A DNA stretch of 64,000 nucleotides from contig MNCI01028318.1 of the NCBI GenBank assembly GCA_015680685.1, positions 477,536 to 541,535 on the forward strand. The letters are read 5' to 3'. This DNA comes from Gnetum montanum (lineage: Eukaryota; Streptophyta; Gnetopsida; Gnetales; Gnetaceae). Shown one piece after another: positions 1 to 12,300 of this stretch. The translations under genes and the position numbers were made by a program. How positions within the stretch are numbered: position 1 is the stretch's first letter; the number at the start of each line of letters is the position of its first letter. The notes below the pieces were generated by a model. It was not told the DNA's origin, did not search any database, and saw only the letters and a list, made by a program, of their open reading frames with translations.

Positions 1-1240
1 TTAAGCAAGTAGCAAAAGAAGAAGGAGAAATGACTAGATGGGAGAGTGTTGAAAAACATCAGCGAGACCAAAATCTCAACCTAACAGAGGTCCATAATCA
101 CAAAAAGGAGAAATCAACCTATCTCAAGGAGAAAGACCATATTTTCTAGTACAAAAATCATTAGAGGAAATCAAGGCAAAGATCAATAAGATGCTAGAAT
201 GGATGTATAGAAAGTGTGGGGAATATATCAATATTATTAGAGATAAAGTTTTGACAACCTAAGAAGTAGGATGAAATATCATTAGACAATCGGAAAGAAG
301 GGATGAAGAAAATAAGAGCTCAACTGCCAATCATATATATGAATGCAACATTTATTTGTATGATCACCCCAAGGGCCAATGCCTAATCTTGTTATATTCA
401 TATGAGCATTGGGAAAGCACGTTACACCCATAGTTCCTACAAAGATACTGTGTTCGATCACAGTGGAAACAATCCCAGTCTTGGGGGAAGCCATCCCTAA
501 ACTGGGGATACCCTTTGTATCATCTGAATCCAAATGCTTGTCTAGTTCAACATCTTATTTCCCCAACTGGATCAACATACTCTATCTCATCACATTATTA
601 TTCTCATCAATACTATTAGCCCATGTCCTCAACACAACCATAGGCTTGTGTACCTTACACTTCTCCTAAATTTAAACATTCTCATCGTTTTCCTCCTTCT
701 ACATCGCCATCAACTATTCCTAAAGTGTCTGCACCAGACCAACAACCCATGAATGTTACTTGTGCTACTATTGCCAACAACAGTGAGAGACCTCCTTAAC
801 ATCAAAGGCATCCCTTCTTTAGACATGACCGTGGGAAGGGACAACATAGTTCCAAGGCCACTGCATTCTCCAACTTAGCACAAGTCCAACACTATGGTGT
901 ATCTTTCTCCACGAACCCAATGCCTCATGTCACTTCATTAGGGCCACAAATTAACACTCCAACAATCATACAACCCAATGAATACAACCATGGAGGACGA
1001 CATCCCGATCCTTACATGCCATCTTACGGTCTCAAGTATCATAGTGGGTCAACTCTTTACCTAGGAACCACATCTTATGAATTTCTCCACTATTCTTACT
1101 ATAATTAGGTGTGTGAACTGCAATGGGGTAAGTATGACCAAGTTTCGATAATTCCAACATGCAAGGATCCTCATCTTTCATTTATTAATCCTCTCCATGC
1201 TCAACCATTTAGTTATGGGGGATATCCCCCATTCTAATAA
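1..1240 (+). pseudogene. Element C gag remnant (C-terminal half)
   Basis: This is degraded retrotransposon Gag, the capsid/nucleocapsid protein that packages element RNA. A zinc-knuckle-like block is encoded from about position 344 (Cys, then a YDHPKG motif, then Cys), the same place as in the Gag of elements A, B, D and K. A Pro/Ser/Asn/Tyr-rich tail follows (about 600-1240) and matches the D copy end to end, including the terminal Tyr-Gly-Gly-Tyr-Pro. Frames break repeatedly (open pieces 409-669 and 920-1108). The tail ends without entering a protease domain. Both C and D stop at the same place, so the absence of protease is a family trait and not local damage. Confidence 0.75.
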
Positions 1241-2267
1241 CAAGCAGGATTAATAAATATTTTTCATTTTCTTTAATTTTACAATTTTTGTTTTCCTATT
1301 TTTTATATTTCAATTTTTTGTTTTATCTTTTTGTCCTATTATCTTTTTATCTTTTTATAATTAATCTTATCTACGAATAAAACACTCATGTGGCTCATTG
1401 GTTGAGGTGTGTTCTATGTTATCGAGTCTCGAGTGATTGATTATTTGGACAGTGAGCCCATTACACCCACTCATCCATTTTACAAATAAGAGGTGTCGTT
1501 CTAGGGTATAGTGATATTCTTAATATTCTTAAAACTTAAAAATTAATTTTGTGTTCACTGTACCGAGAATGAAGAAGGATGGATCAAGAGGGAATGATTA
1601 GGGTGTGACATCAAGGGGACTTGTAGATTCTCTTTCATGACATTTGTGAGAGTTATCATGCAACATGGTTGTACTAAGATCCTTGTAGATCTAACACAAC
1701 ATGGGAGTAAGAGTAATCAAAAGGCACTCAAAAATCCAATGCTGTTCTAGGGGGTTCCACTGGAAAGACATGCATCCATGCCTGAGGGTTGGTGGCTTCC
1801 CTAGATTCGGCATTCAAAAGAAAAAAAACAAAGAAAGTCCCACAAAGCAAAAATTAGTCCTTTCTTGAACAAAATGCCAAGCGATCATATGCCTTGTTGT
1901 TATGGTACTCTCATAGTTGCTCATCGTGGGATGAAACAATGTAGTGTCACTTATAAGAGGAATGGACTTGATCCTAATCTTGGAACGACAGGTTAATAAC
2001 ACATTAATCATGCTTTACACATAGGATTCATTGTGTCATGGGTCAGTTACCTCATGTCCCAATCTCTATAATCCCTTCTATAGTCTATCTCATCTCACTA
2101 CTCATGTAATTGTAGCTCATGTCTTCTGTAGCATAGAATTCTTACCTCATTCTAGTGATACTTACATGTGTGTGTTTGGTGGAACTAGTGTAGATTACAT
2201 TTAACCCTTCTAGTGCCTATAGACATTTTAAGGTGTGGTTACACAAGGGAATTATAGGTTGGAACCT

Positions 2268-2288
2268 ACTTTGGGGAGGATCCACTTG
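2268..2288 (+). other. Conserved purine-rich block (possible internal polypurine tract or packaging signal)
   Basis: The core CTTTGGGGAGGA followed by TCCACTTG is nearly identical to sites in B (15450-15470), A (18749-18768, minus) and D (35797-35817, minus), although the surrounding non-coding DNA has diverged. It lies inside the element far from the LTR-adjacent polypurine tract. Function is inferred only; a central polypurine tract or RNA-packaging element would fit. Confidence 0.45.
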
Positions 2289-2611
2289 CGTAATTTTTGT
2301 AACTTGCATTCATAACACATCTTCCACACACCATCTATTACCCTTAGTGTATTGTCAATGATATTATTTCCCTTATTACTATCCCTATGATTCAAAAATT
2401 CCTATGAACCATCACATAGCCTTTTTCTCCCCTTTACCATCTGAGGTCCCTATTGATAAATTCCACACCATCATAATTTTCGTGCCTTCAGAACTAGTTG
2501 AATTACCCTAGAATCCTTTAAAAACCATCCAGATGTCCATAGTTTACATTGTTTAATTTCAAAAAAATATTAAAAATTTGGTACATTTTATAAAGTGCCC
2601 TAACTTTAACA

Positions 2612-2690
2612 GGTCACGATATCATGTACATGATATCGTGACCGACGCAATATCACGTCCTTGCTATCGCATACACAATATCGTGTCCCA
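2612..2690. repeat. GATATC palindrome array inside element C, with a 32-bp perfect palindrome
   Basis: Positions 2612-2643 read identically on both strands: GGTCACGATATCAT joined through GTAC to its own reverse complement. Three further degenerate units (AATATC, CTATCG, AATATCG) follow up to about 2690. The same kind of array is otherwise found only in the LTR promoters of this family. The equivalent position in D (about 35500-35515) has no array; the flanking bases simply join. Confidence 0.8.
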
Positions 2691-3439
2691 AAAATATATA
2701 TATATACATCACCCCCTGCGCCTATCAACATCATTTTCAACTATTCACATGGTGGAAGTTTTTCAAATTTCTCTCTACAACTCAAAATTGCATGTGCCTT
2801 GCCTTTATATCCATTACTCGCTCGCTGGTACTCCGACCTTCATTCCGTTTGAACCTACTTGAACCCGGAGTGTTTAGCCTAGTCATGGGGGAGGGGCACA
2901 CGTCGAATAGCACATAAATTTTTTTAAATTTTTCATCAGAAAAAGGACATTATTAAGCATAATTAGTTATAAAATTAAGGATAAATGCACCAAAACTAAT
3001 TTCATCTCCTTAGTTATATCGGGAAACTAGATTTGGAAACCACCTAAGTAAAGAGGATTAAATATTATAATCTTTTAGGGACATTTTCTCCTAATAATTA
3101 ATGTCACATAGAGATAAAGAAAATTCATGAAGGTAAGCAGTAAGGTATAACCTAACTTTGGTATCGACCTTACTAACGATTGGCCCTGTGTGATTGCTGA
3201 TGGCCCCGAAACACGGACAATAGCAAGGTCCTTCTCAAAGTGTGATCAAGTGACCTAGGAGAGGTGAAGAACAAGTTCCTACCGAAGAGCATGTAGAGCT
3301 GGAAGAACAATCATTTAGTATCCACCAAGAAGACCCTACCACTATACAATCAAGGCAAGTAGATGGAGGAGCTCCTGCTGTGTCTGAACAGAGACGACAT
3401 CTCATGTTTCCCTAGGATTGTGTTCAGGACATCCATGAA

Positions 3440-5966
3440 AGGTCCATATTTACTATAGTGATTATGGAATTAAAATTTAGAACCTTTGCTAAATTTTCTT
3501 TGGAGGCCATTGGGAATCACCTCAAAGGGTCCCCATTGTGGCCTACCCCCTTTGAAAGTGCTGCCTGGAACTTAGGGAAAATGTACCAATTTTGGTACAA
3601 CAAAGAAGAAGGTACCACGGTTAAGATTTGTGGTGTGAATATTGATTTCTCTATTCAAGCCATTTCAAAAGTATTAAACATTCCAAATATAGGGCCAAAG
3701 GTTGCTAGTTTATCTACCCACTCTAACCCTAATGCACGATGAGTTTGGTTAGATAGGACATACGACAAAGAAGATAAGACCTATGGGGTGTTGACGATGG
3801 AAGAGAAGATTTATTTCAAAATAGGGACTTATCACATCTTCCCCAAAAAAATGTTTAAAAATAATTTCAACATATGTGACAAGAGGATGTGTAGTGTTGA
3901 TGGGAAAGGTTAATGCTAACATGCCTCATCTATATTTTACGGAGATCCTAAGGCGGTTTGAAGAATGGAAGATAGGGAAGTTTGCATTGCCTTCCCTTGT
4001 CTTATCAGGAAGCTATGCAGACATGTTGGTATCAGAGGATACACCAATGATGTCCTTAGAAAAGCACAAAATGCTTTGTATGCCAAACTACTAAAGCCAC
4101 AAGCTGTAAGAAAAATAACTGGTGAGATGTTGGGGCTAGAATAAGAAAAAGAATAGATGGCAAGGCCAACTGCAACTCAACTTGTAGGACCCATCCAACA
4201 TCCAATCATGGAACCTAGTCAACAATAAGAGGAAGGTCTTAGCATAGGCCAGTAGGATCAGCCACTGCCACCACTACAAGATTACAAAACATCGATGAGC
4301 CCTCTTAGGGTGATCACTGAGACAGTCAGTTGGGGAAGTCATGATGATGCAAATATCTTCCCCATCATTGATGATGCTAAACAACCTACAATGTCTATGG
4401 ATCATGCATAAGATGAAGTTTTCATTTAGACAAGAGAAGGGGAGAGCATGTGGTCACAACAGATTTCAGGGAACACTGCATCTTTTCAGGTACAATTGGA
4501 AATTGGTGAAGGGGCAACGGTGGTGGTCATGCAGCACTAGGATGCAGTGGTAGCTACAAAAGTGGTCATAGACCACATTAAAGAATACTTCAATGTTCTT
4601 GTTGTGCCACTAGTAGATCTTACAAGAGCAAAGGATGCTCAAACTCTGGCTAGTACCTCAATGACTCTTGCGGAACATGATGATGTACTTGATCGATTAC
4701 TACAAACAGGACAGGTAATGACACCCTTGTTTGACATCCCATAGGATGTTACAGCAGTACAATTAGACCTCATTTCCACCAAGGGAAAGCTAGTTATGAT
4801 GGAGATGATGGCCAAGCATGTTGAAGCCAAAGTGCAAGGATTTCAAGAAAGGATCGTGACCGTGCAAGCAGGATAGCAGGATCATTCTCAATTTGTTCCT
4901 ACAGACCACTTGGACACTTTCAAAACTGATCAACTTAATAAATTGTTGATAGAGAATAAAAGGGTGGTAGAAGAAAAAGTGAAGGCTATTTGGGATGCCT
5001 CTACAACACAAGCGCAAACTTACATGCATGTTAAAACACTTAAAGCCTTACAAGAGGAGAATAAACAACTTGTTGCTGACAACCTTCGGTTGACCTCTAT
5101 GGAGAAACAAAAGAATTTTCTTGAGGAACATTTTAAGTAGTTTCAAGAATAACTAATCAAGGTCAACCAAGACATGAATTGTTTAGCTAAGGAAAATTGA
5201 ACCTTCTTGATGGAGGAGGTACATGCCATTCGTCAGAAGATGGCCATTGAAATAAGCATGTGGCAGAATGAGGCTAAACGGCATGAGAAACTAAAGAAAT
5301 CATCAAAAAGGAGATCCATATGGCCAAGGCCCGCATCAACACTCTCAGTGCTCAACACACTGATTGGCGGGCCATATTGGATACATACGCATTTGTCCAC
5401 CAGGTAGAAGTTAAGAGCTAGGACCTATAGATCCAGGACCTTACAGAGTACATGGAGTTGGCAAACTTGCGGTATGCCAACTTTGCCATGTTAATAGCAG
5501 GGCACCCGAGAATAGAGCTCAAGAAATAGGTAGCCACCACCTACATCGAATATGAAACAGAATTTGCAGAACATAAGAAAACATTGCAAGAATTAGAGGT
5601 TGCAAATTCTGAACTCGAGGTGGTTAAAGCAAGCTACTAGGAGTAGAAAGATATCACAACAGACTTGGCTCGATGGCTCATAGATTTTCAAGAATACATA
5701 GATAAAGCTAGAGCCTATGAGGAGGAACGATGAGTGTTTTCGGCTTGGTATGTCAAAGCAAATAACATGTTTCCACAACTACCGTGCCCATGGAAGGTGC
5801 TGACTCCATCAAACATAGGAACATTAGCATGGACGACACAAGATCCTTGAACTGAAGAGGAGAAACTCCAAGCCATACTTTGATGCCATCAAATCCAAAG
5901 ACCTACAGCACAAGATAAGGGAAAGGAACCCATGGAGGAGCCACCGCCACTAGGAACTACATGAGT
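3440..5966 (+). pseudogene. Element C second ORF (plant-transposon-protein-like domain plus coiled coil), broken
   Basis: The N-terminal part (about 3458-4130) encodes a domain containing 'GVNIDFSIQAISKVLNIP' and, in a shifted frame, a 'FKIGTYHIFPKKMF' stretch. This resembles the family annotated as putative plant transposon protein (Transposase_32, recalled as PF20167), whose function is unknown. The rest (about 4600-5600) is rich in Lys, Glu, Gln and Leu with heptad-like spacing (for example 'QLNKLLIENKRVVEEK'), indicating a long coiled coil. It ends in an acidic/proline tail at about 5966. Stops and frameshifts break it at least six times. The ORF lies between the conserved internal region and the 3' LTR, the place of the extra ORF in Athila-type elements. 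D carries a shorter version with internal deletions. Confidence 0.65.
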
Positions 5967-6140
5967 TCCACCCAATTTTGTAGTTATAGAATTTTCTTTT
6001 GCATTCTTCATGTTGTGTCTCAATTTTGTTCTAATTCCACACTGCGACATGAATCCATTCTAGATAGTCAATAATCCCATACCTATCATTGTGTAATCAA
6101 TGGATCTTGTTCTCACTATAACTTGAGGATGAGTTTTCAT

Positions 6141-6155
6141 TTAGTCATGGGGGTA
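6141..6155 (+). other. Polypurine tract of element C
   Basis: The sequence CATGGGGGTA ends directly before the LTR start TGATGACTC. The same block precedes the 3' LTRs of A, B and D and primes plus-strand DNA synthesis in LTR retrotransposons. Confidence 0.75.
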
Positions 6156-7007
6156 TGATGACTCATGAATTGTTGGCTGTGATATCGCACCCATGATATC
6201 ACATACACGATATCATGTACAAGATATCATAGCCTAGATGTGATATCACGTACGCGATATCATAACTTGTCTCCTCATCTACAAATAAGAGGCAGATAGA
6301 TTTGGTAAAAAACATTTTAAGTTTTAAGTTTTAAGTTTTTAGTATTAAGGTAGGAACTTTTTGTTATTTTCCCTCTCAACCCTTTCTCTCAGTGCATGCC
6401 CACAGTGTGTTGATTGTAATTGTACGACATTCTTATTCTAGTGTGATGTACTTGGACATCCACATGATTGGCAATAAAGATTGAGATTACTTCATCATTG
6501 CAGCATCCATTTGGCTTAATTATTTAATTTTTATTGTTATTTATTACTTTCTTAGTTAATATCTCTTTACCCTTATCTCCTAGTAACGCAAAATGAGTAC
6601 GACATAATCACGAGCATCTAAGTGTGAATACTTGGTAACCTAGTAGTGTTTGGTAATCCTAGTGGTAGTCATGCATGACGTCCAAGATGTGTATGGATGA
6701 TTAAGGAACAGATGCTCATCACACTTAGGCTAGTTTATATTCTCTCTCACCTTCTTTCTCCTAGCTTAGTTGATATTATTTTCCATCATACCCAGGAGTA
6801 GCATTAGTGTAGGAATACATCATACACCTCACTCTGGACTAAATCATTAGTGACAAAGCTAATAATAGTCTAGGTGGGAAGACAACAAACTATGATCTAT
6901 GAGTAACTGTCTAGATACCACAACTAGTTCGTCTATAGAGCTCGACCGGATCATGCATGAAAAGCTGATATTCATATAGTTGAGTGTAGGGGTACCTCAC
7001 CACTCAT
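6156..7007 (+). repeat. 3' LTR of element C
   Basis: It starts TGATGACTCATGAATT, matching the D LTR, and runs to GGTACCTCACCACTCAT. The expected final CA is missing at the junction with element B. Inside are a GATATC array (6179-6265), a degraded TATA region before AAATAAGAGG at about 6283, and the polyadenylation signal AATAAA at 6473-6478 in the conserved context GGCAATAAAGA. Confidence 0.8.
6179..6265 (+). promoter_or_regulatory. GATATC array in U3 of element C LTR
   Basis: Six GATATC-type units, several paired around CATGTAC or CGTACG, lie just upstream of the TATA position. Most CG steps of the ideal unit have become CA or TG. Confidence 0.7.
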
Positions 7008-7837
7008 TAATTGGGTACATGATATCATGGCCCAAGATGCAATATCGTACATTTGATATTGTAGGGTTACTCCCAGGTTTATAAATACCGCACCCAAGCA
7101 TACAATTGGGAGTAAGCCTTTAGCAGTCAAGTAGTGAAACTCTTGTAGTTTGTCCATTTGAAAGTTAGACTATTTTCCAAGTACCCACAATAGGAAGTCT
7201 AAGTGCAAATGGATCTTTATTTAAGCATTGATGTACCTAAGCACACCATTGTATTGGCAATAAAGACGAGCTCTTTGATCGATTCCTTGTATCACTTTAG
7301 ATTTTCTTTCTTATGCATTTACATATTGTTATTTCATGAAATTTACATTTATGTTATTTCTATAGCAATTAATTTTGATCAATTAAGAAAATCATTAAAT
7401 TACACAAGCAAAACCCCCTTCAAGCATACGTGTGACACTTGGTAGCTTAGAAATGACTAGCATTTGATAGCCTAGCAGTGTTTGCACAAAGTTCAAGATC
7501 TGTCCGGGAAGTGGGAATGGTTAGTTTTGTTAGGCTAGATTAGATTTTAGTTTTCTTAGCAATTAATCACCTTTACTTTTAATCTCTCTTACTTTTATTG
7601 TTTTTCTAGGTGAGTAATTCCATAGAAACACAAAATAATAAAAATCATATGCCTCAATTACACTTAACCATACAATTGCATTCGACAAGTGGGACTGGGA
7701 AGACAACAAATGAACAACACACATACGCTATTTATCTCTACTATACTTAGTAACTATAGTTTGTAGAATTCAACTGGATTGCATGTGAACGCTTGTGATT
7801 TGTATAGTTGGGCATAGGTATACCTTGCCTCTCATCA
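7008..7837 (+). repeat. 5' LTR of element B (5' truncated)
   Basis: It aligns with the 3' LTR from the GGGTAC at 7013 onward and ends ACCTTGCCTCTCATCA at 7837. It holds the decayed palindromes at 7014-7063, TATAAATA at 7080-7087 and AATAAA at 7259-7264. It also holds the intact sequence TTAACCATACAATTG at about 7667, which is the unoccupied counterpart of the site where element A later entered the other LTR. Confidence 0.85.
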
Positions 7838-7838
7838 T

Positions 7839-7856
7839 TGGTGCTATTGTCAGGGA
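7839..7856 (+). other. Primer-binding site of element B (tRNA-Asp type)
   Basis: The 18 bases beginning TGGTGCTATTG directly after the LTR match the complement of the plant tRNA-Asp 3' end (recalled as TGGCGCCGTTGCCGGGGA) at 13 of 18 positions. All five differences are C-to-T or G-to-A. Confidence 0.7.
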
Positions 7857-7996
7857 TTGTAGTTCTCCATGCACTCTCTAAACATAGTGAAATTTAGTAA
7901 CCTCGTTGTTAGAACCCTAAGAGTGAAATCCTAGAAAAAAATTATTATTATTATCATTATATTAAACTTCAATTGGACACTGTTTATTAACACAAA

Positions 7997-10500
7997 ATGT
8001 CTTCTTCTCACAAGAGCCCATCTCCACCCAACGCAGTTTAGGTGCCTAAACAATACCAGGTGGTATATGCTCATCCTAATGAGTATGTACCACACTTTAC
8101 CTTTATCTTACATCAAGATGAACTAATGTAGTGGCATGATATGGAAGGAAAAATTATGTTTCCATCTAACCAATCTATTCTAGAAATTCTCTAGCTAATG
8201 CTTGCATGACATAGGCTTCAACATCTTCATGGAGAATACGAGATGCAAGATCTTAACTTAAGGAATTATCATACAACTGAAGTGCAAAGACTAAGGGATC
8301 ATCAGCTAGAGCACTAACAGAAGCTTATGAAGGGTAAGGGGTCAAACATCTTTCCACCTCTGCTTGGCCCAATTGATGAATATGATAATTTCTTTAGTGA
8401 TTCTCCTCTCTTTTACTTTGTTCAGCGATCCCTCAACTAGAATGTACAATCTACAATCTATAATCCAAGTTTTGTTATGAATAGATCTAATGAAAAAACT
8501 AGATCTAGAGAAGAAAGTCAATAAAAGGGGGACAAAGGAGATCATGATCTTCATTGTGGTTGCAAACATCAAAGGAAGGATGATAGGCATTAGCATGTAG
8601 CAAGTTCTCCTTCTTATTCCCTTCATCATAATTATCTTCTTCTTCATCTAGTTCAAATCATGGTTGCAAAAGAAATAACCATGATGGAGGTGACCAATGG
8701 GACCATAATAGAAGGGACCATTAGGACAGTTGTAATTGAAGACATGGGCAATCTAGAGAGGCCCAAAATCAAGAAGGAAGGGCTAGTAGGGAACATCATA
8801 GGCACCACCATCATGGCCTTCATGAACCTTTACTTGCTACTTAGAGCATGTTAAATATTTTAGAGGCTATGAGGATTTTAACTAGGCACGTGAAGGATAG
8901 TAGAATAAAGAGGCTGGATATGAATAACATCCCTTGGTTTGATGTAGGATATGATGCTGACCCACAAAATCATCTTTAGGCCTTCTAGGATGCATGTGCT
9001 TGCAGAATATTGAAAATGACTAGCAAAATCTAAAATTATTTCCAAGGATACTTATAAAGGAAGCATAAAGTTCTTATCGATCCTTGGAACCAAAATCGAT
9101 TAGGTGGTATGATGTTGGAACTATTCAATGAGAAATATCAAATGTACTCCCAAGTATCCAATCTAAGGAAATAAATTCAAGGGTGGAAACAAGGAAATCA
9201 TGAGCCCTTGGATGCTACTATTGGTTGATACTACTCACTATTGCATAGGTGTCCTAGCCATGGATACTCTCAACTTGATCAACTTCACCACATCATAGAT
9301 GAGTTGTGGTCTAAGACCAAGAAAATCCTTTGGGTTTATTCCTAAGGGAGATTGAAAAAGTTAAGTGCCCGTTAGATCCAAAAAATCATTGTGAAGGTAG
9401 CCAAGGATGAGGGAGAACTGAGAAAATGTGAAATTGCAAAAGAATACAATAGAGATCCTTCTATTTAGAAAAAGGGGGTTATATTTTAAGACAATGAGGA
9501 TGAATTAGTCAGAGATGAGGTGGTAAATTAGAAAACCTTTCCAGTCCAAAAATTACAATCAGAAATTATTGCTAAGGTTGATCAATTATGGGACTCCATG
9601 GACAATAAGTTTCAAGCTATCTTAAAAATTACTAAAGAGTTTAAGGAGTAAATTGGTGAGTAAGAGCATCAGAGATGTAAGGAGGCTAAACACACCATAT
9701 CTCAGGGTAAAGGAAAAATGGCTACAATAGCGATGGTTGCAGATAGTGATTTAGATGATGATGGTGGATGTGCTATTTGCCAATATGAACATCCTAAGGG
9801 ATGTTGCCTAGTTGTATCAAACTTGAAGGAATTTTGGGTGTATGCCTTACATCTATGACTTGCACAAAGGTAAATGCCCAAAAAATTACCTTAACCACAA
9901 GGAAATCCTTGATAGTTCCACCAACCATAATAATACTATCCAAGTGGAACTCCTCTCCAACCTTATGAAGTGTACTAGTACTGGCAGAAACCATAATCCT
10001 AGGCATTGCCACGTTCAAGATAGAAATACCCTTATTGACAACTAGATTATTATGGTTACTATGTTTAGCAACCTTCATCTCCAAGGGACTCCTTTGATCA
10101 TATTGCTACTTACTAATCTCATCACTACCCTCCTGAAACAAATCAATCATCCTATATAAGGAGGAATACCACCTACTACCCTCATGCACATCCTATTTGT
10201 ACACCTACTCCTCCATCTCTTGCACAATTACTACCTACTCAGTCAATGCAAGGTGAATTTCTTGGAAGACCACAACAAAGGAACACTACGAGGGCAGTTA
10301 ATCTACAATCATTTAACCCATCCAGTGGGTTGGAACCATGAACAAAGAAAAGACCTTTCTTTTGACCTCATAGTCCATGAAAGCTCTCAGACACATCAGT
10401 GGTTGGTAACCCTGCTCCTTCACCATCCTCTATTTCCTCTTTATCAGAGTCCCCTTAAAACCAAAATCCCTCTTGAATCCATATTATAATGCTGACACAT
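7997..10500 (+). pseudogene. Element B gag
   Basis: The start codon at 7997 (MSSS...) aligns with Gag of K (61839) and A (23343). Recognisable pieces are the conserved N-terminal block ('HPNEYVPHFTF', 'HQDEL'), the Gag core with the WYRSLEP-like region near 9070-9100, and a zinc-knuckle-like CX2CX3HX3C near 9768-9810 (HPKGCC). A proline/glutamine-rich linker follows to about 10500. Many stops interrupt it (the first at 8040). It is homologous to residues 1-840 of the intact Gag-protease at 20068-23343. Confidence 0.8.
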
Positions 10501-11165
10501 GTTGTATCTGATTGGATTTGAGATGGTAACCTACCTAGAAAATTAGTTGATCCCAAGAGTCCCCTAGTTTACTTATAGATTGCTAGGAATGAGACTTGGA
10601 AATATCTTCTTAACTCTGGTTCTAGTGTTAATCTGATCTTGCATGAGATGTACACCATGTGGAACCTTCCTCCTTTGAAGAAGGGCAACATCCAACTGGA
10701 ACTGGTAGACTAGTCCATCACTGTTCCATTGGGATTGGTTGAAGACATCATCACCATCATTTGTGGGTGGTCATATCCCATCAATTTTCTAGTAATCAAA
10801 GTAGAGAACTGCAAGGGGTACTTTCCAATCATTATGAGAAGGGTGTGGCTAAGTACTATGGATGAAAAATGGGCATTAGAGATCTTTCCTTGGAAATATC
10901 AAAAGAAAATAAATTTGGAAGATCAAGAAGAAGAGAGTTCCATGTATCACGTACAATGATTCAGGGTGCCATTGTGTGCAGAAGTCATGGTTAGTAAGGA
11001 AAACATCTATCTCTGCATGCAAGCAATGTGCACCAGAAGCTGATATCCAGAGATGTCTGTACAAAGCAACCAAAAAATAAGAAGACACATAGTGGCTAAC
11101 AACTGATACTAGTAGCAGTACATTATGCATAGAACTGACTAAGGGCCTAATGTATGAGTACATTA
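10501..11165 (+). pseudogene. Element B aspartic protease (retropepsin-like)
   Basis: The stretch matching the active-site region of element A reads LNSGSSVNLI (about 10612-10641), so the catalytic Asp has become Asn. The downstream flap/second-loop region 'PLGLVEDIITIICGWSYP' is well kept (10729-10785), as is 'FPIIMRRVWLSTMD'. An enzyme with this substitution could not cleave. Stops are also present upstream and downstream. Confidence 0.75.
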
Positions 11166-11479
11166 CAAGTATGGATAAACTCGAGAAAGTTCACCACCAG
11201 CTCTCTAAAGGAGCAAATGATGATGCGAATTGGAATGATTTGGAAATTTCTGACAACTTTAAATAAGAGCCCATTGAATTGAAGATGCTACCAACTAGAA
11301 TGAAGTACATATTTTTTAAAAATGGAAGGCTGGTTATTATTAATTCCATGCTTGCTATAGAATAGAAAAGAAAATTGATAAAATTTATGGAGAAATGGTT
11401 AGCAACCTATGCCTAGTCATATTCCAAACTCATTGGGATAGATCTAAGAACATGTTAGCACCAAATATACACTAACCTT

Positions 11480-12300
11480 GTTGTCAAGCTAAAACGACAA
11501 CCGTAGTGAAATTTGAATTCGAAGTTAAAATAGATTGTCAAAGAGAAGATTGAATAACTCCTCAAAGTAGGATTAATTTATCCTATCATAGATAGTGAGA
11601 GGATAAGCCCACCCATGATCATGTCAAAGAAAGAAGGTAAATGATGGATGTGTATAGACTTTTGGCTACTCAACATGGCAACTTTCAAGGATCATTTTCC
11701 ATTTCCTTTCATCGACCAAGTGTTGGACACCATTTTGGGGCATAGCTTTTACAGCTTTCTGGATGGTTATAGTGGGTATAACCAAACTTGTATTGAACTA
11801 GATGACTAGGCAAAAATCACTTTCACAAGTTCTTGGGGAACTTTTGCTTACTGAAAGATGCCATTTGATTTATGCAATGCCCCAGCTACATTTTAATGAT
11901 TAGTTCTTAACATTTTCCAACAACAAATCGATAGTGGGGTAGAAATTTTCATGAATGATTTTTCTACCTATGGAGCTATGTTTGAGTAAGCTCTAGACTG
12001 TCTTGAGCAGGTGTTGAAAAGATGTGTCGAAACAAACCTATGGCTTAATTGGCAAAAGAGTCATCTTATGGTCCAAGAGGGCACAATCTTGGGGCATCGC
12101 ATCTCAAAAGTAGAAATTAAGGTGGACCTTGAAAAAATAAGGGTTATCTAAAGAATAACTCATCAACCTGAAATAGTGAAAGAAGTTCGGTCATTCCTTG
12201 GTCATACTGGCTACTACCAGCGATTCATTGAGAATTTTTTCAAAATTGCCAAGCCATTGGTAGAATTGTAAAAGAAAGATTCATCATTCGTCTAGACCCT
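11480..12300 (+). pseudogene. Element B reverse transcriptase
   Basis: Frames joined across stops show Ty3-type RT landmarks. These are a 'PPMIMSKKEG' entry region with 'CIDFWLLN', then 'FPFPFIDQVLD', 'FYSFLDGYSGYNQ' (A block with the first catalytic Asp), and 'MPFDLCNAPATF'. The catalytic box reads 'FMNDF' in place of F/Y-x-D-D, so one of the paired aspartates is lost. The thumb/connection has 'LGHRIS', 'VRSFLGHTGYYQRFI' and 'FFKIAKPL', typical of Athila/Tat-type Ty3 elements. Confidence 0.85.

Larger units (their letters stand above)
1241..3439 (+). other. Element C non-coding internal region between gag and second ORF
   Basis: A T-rich run (about 1258-1370) follows gag. Blocks conserved with elements A, B and D come next, including a 'GGGTGTGAC...CAAGGGGACTTG' block near 1604 and the purine-rich block at 2268-2288. 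The small open frames here are mutually inconsistent with the D copy and are not genes. A palindrome array at 2612-2690 is present here but absent from the equivalent place in D. Confidence 0.6.
1..7007 (+). mobile_element. Element C: non-autonomous Ty3-type LTR retrotransposon, 5' end outside window
   Basis: The order on the plus strand is a gag remnant, a long non-coding stretch, a second ORF, a polypurine tract and a 3' LTR. It is collinear with element D on the opposite strand (33182-39896), which is complete and shows what is missing here: the 5' LTR, primer site and gag start. No protease, reverse transcriptase or integrase is visible between gag and the 3' LTR. The element ends at 7007 two bases short of the expected ...CTCATCA terminus, where it abuts the truncated 5' LTR of element B. 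Family assignment follows from the shared LTR and gag; Athila-like affinity is inferred from element B. Confidence 0.85.

Noticed and set aside
3440-5966. Envelope gene in the second ORF of element C
   Set aside because: No signal peptide or transmembrane segment is visible; the pattern is a globular domain followed by coiled coil.
7203-7445. Similar small ORFs at 7203-7445 and 16475-16672 as a duplicated gene
   Set aside because: They are the same segment of the two LTRs of element B, downstream of the polyadenylation signal; no protein family.
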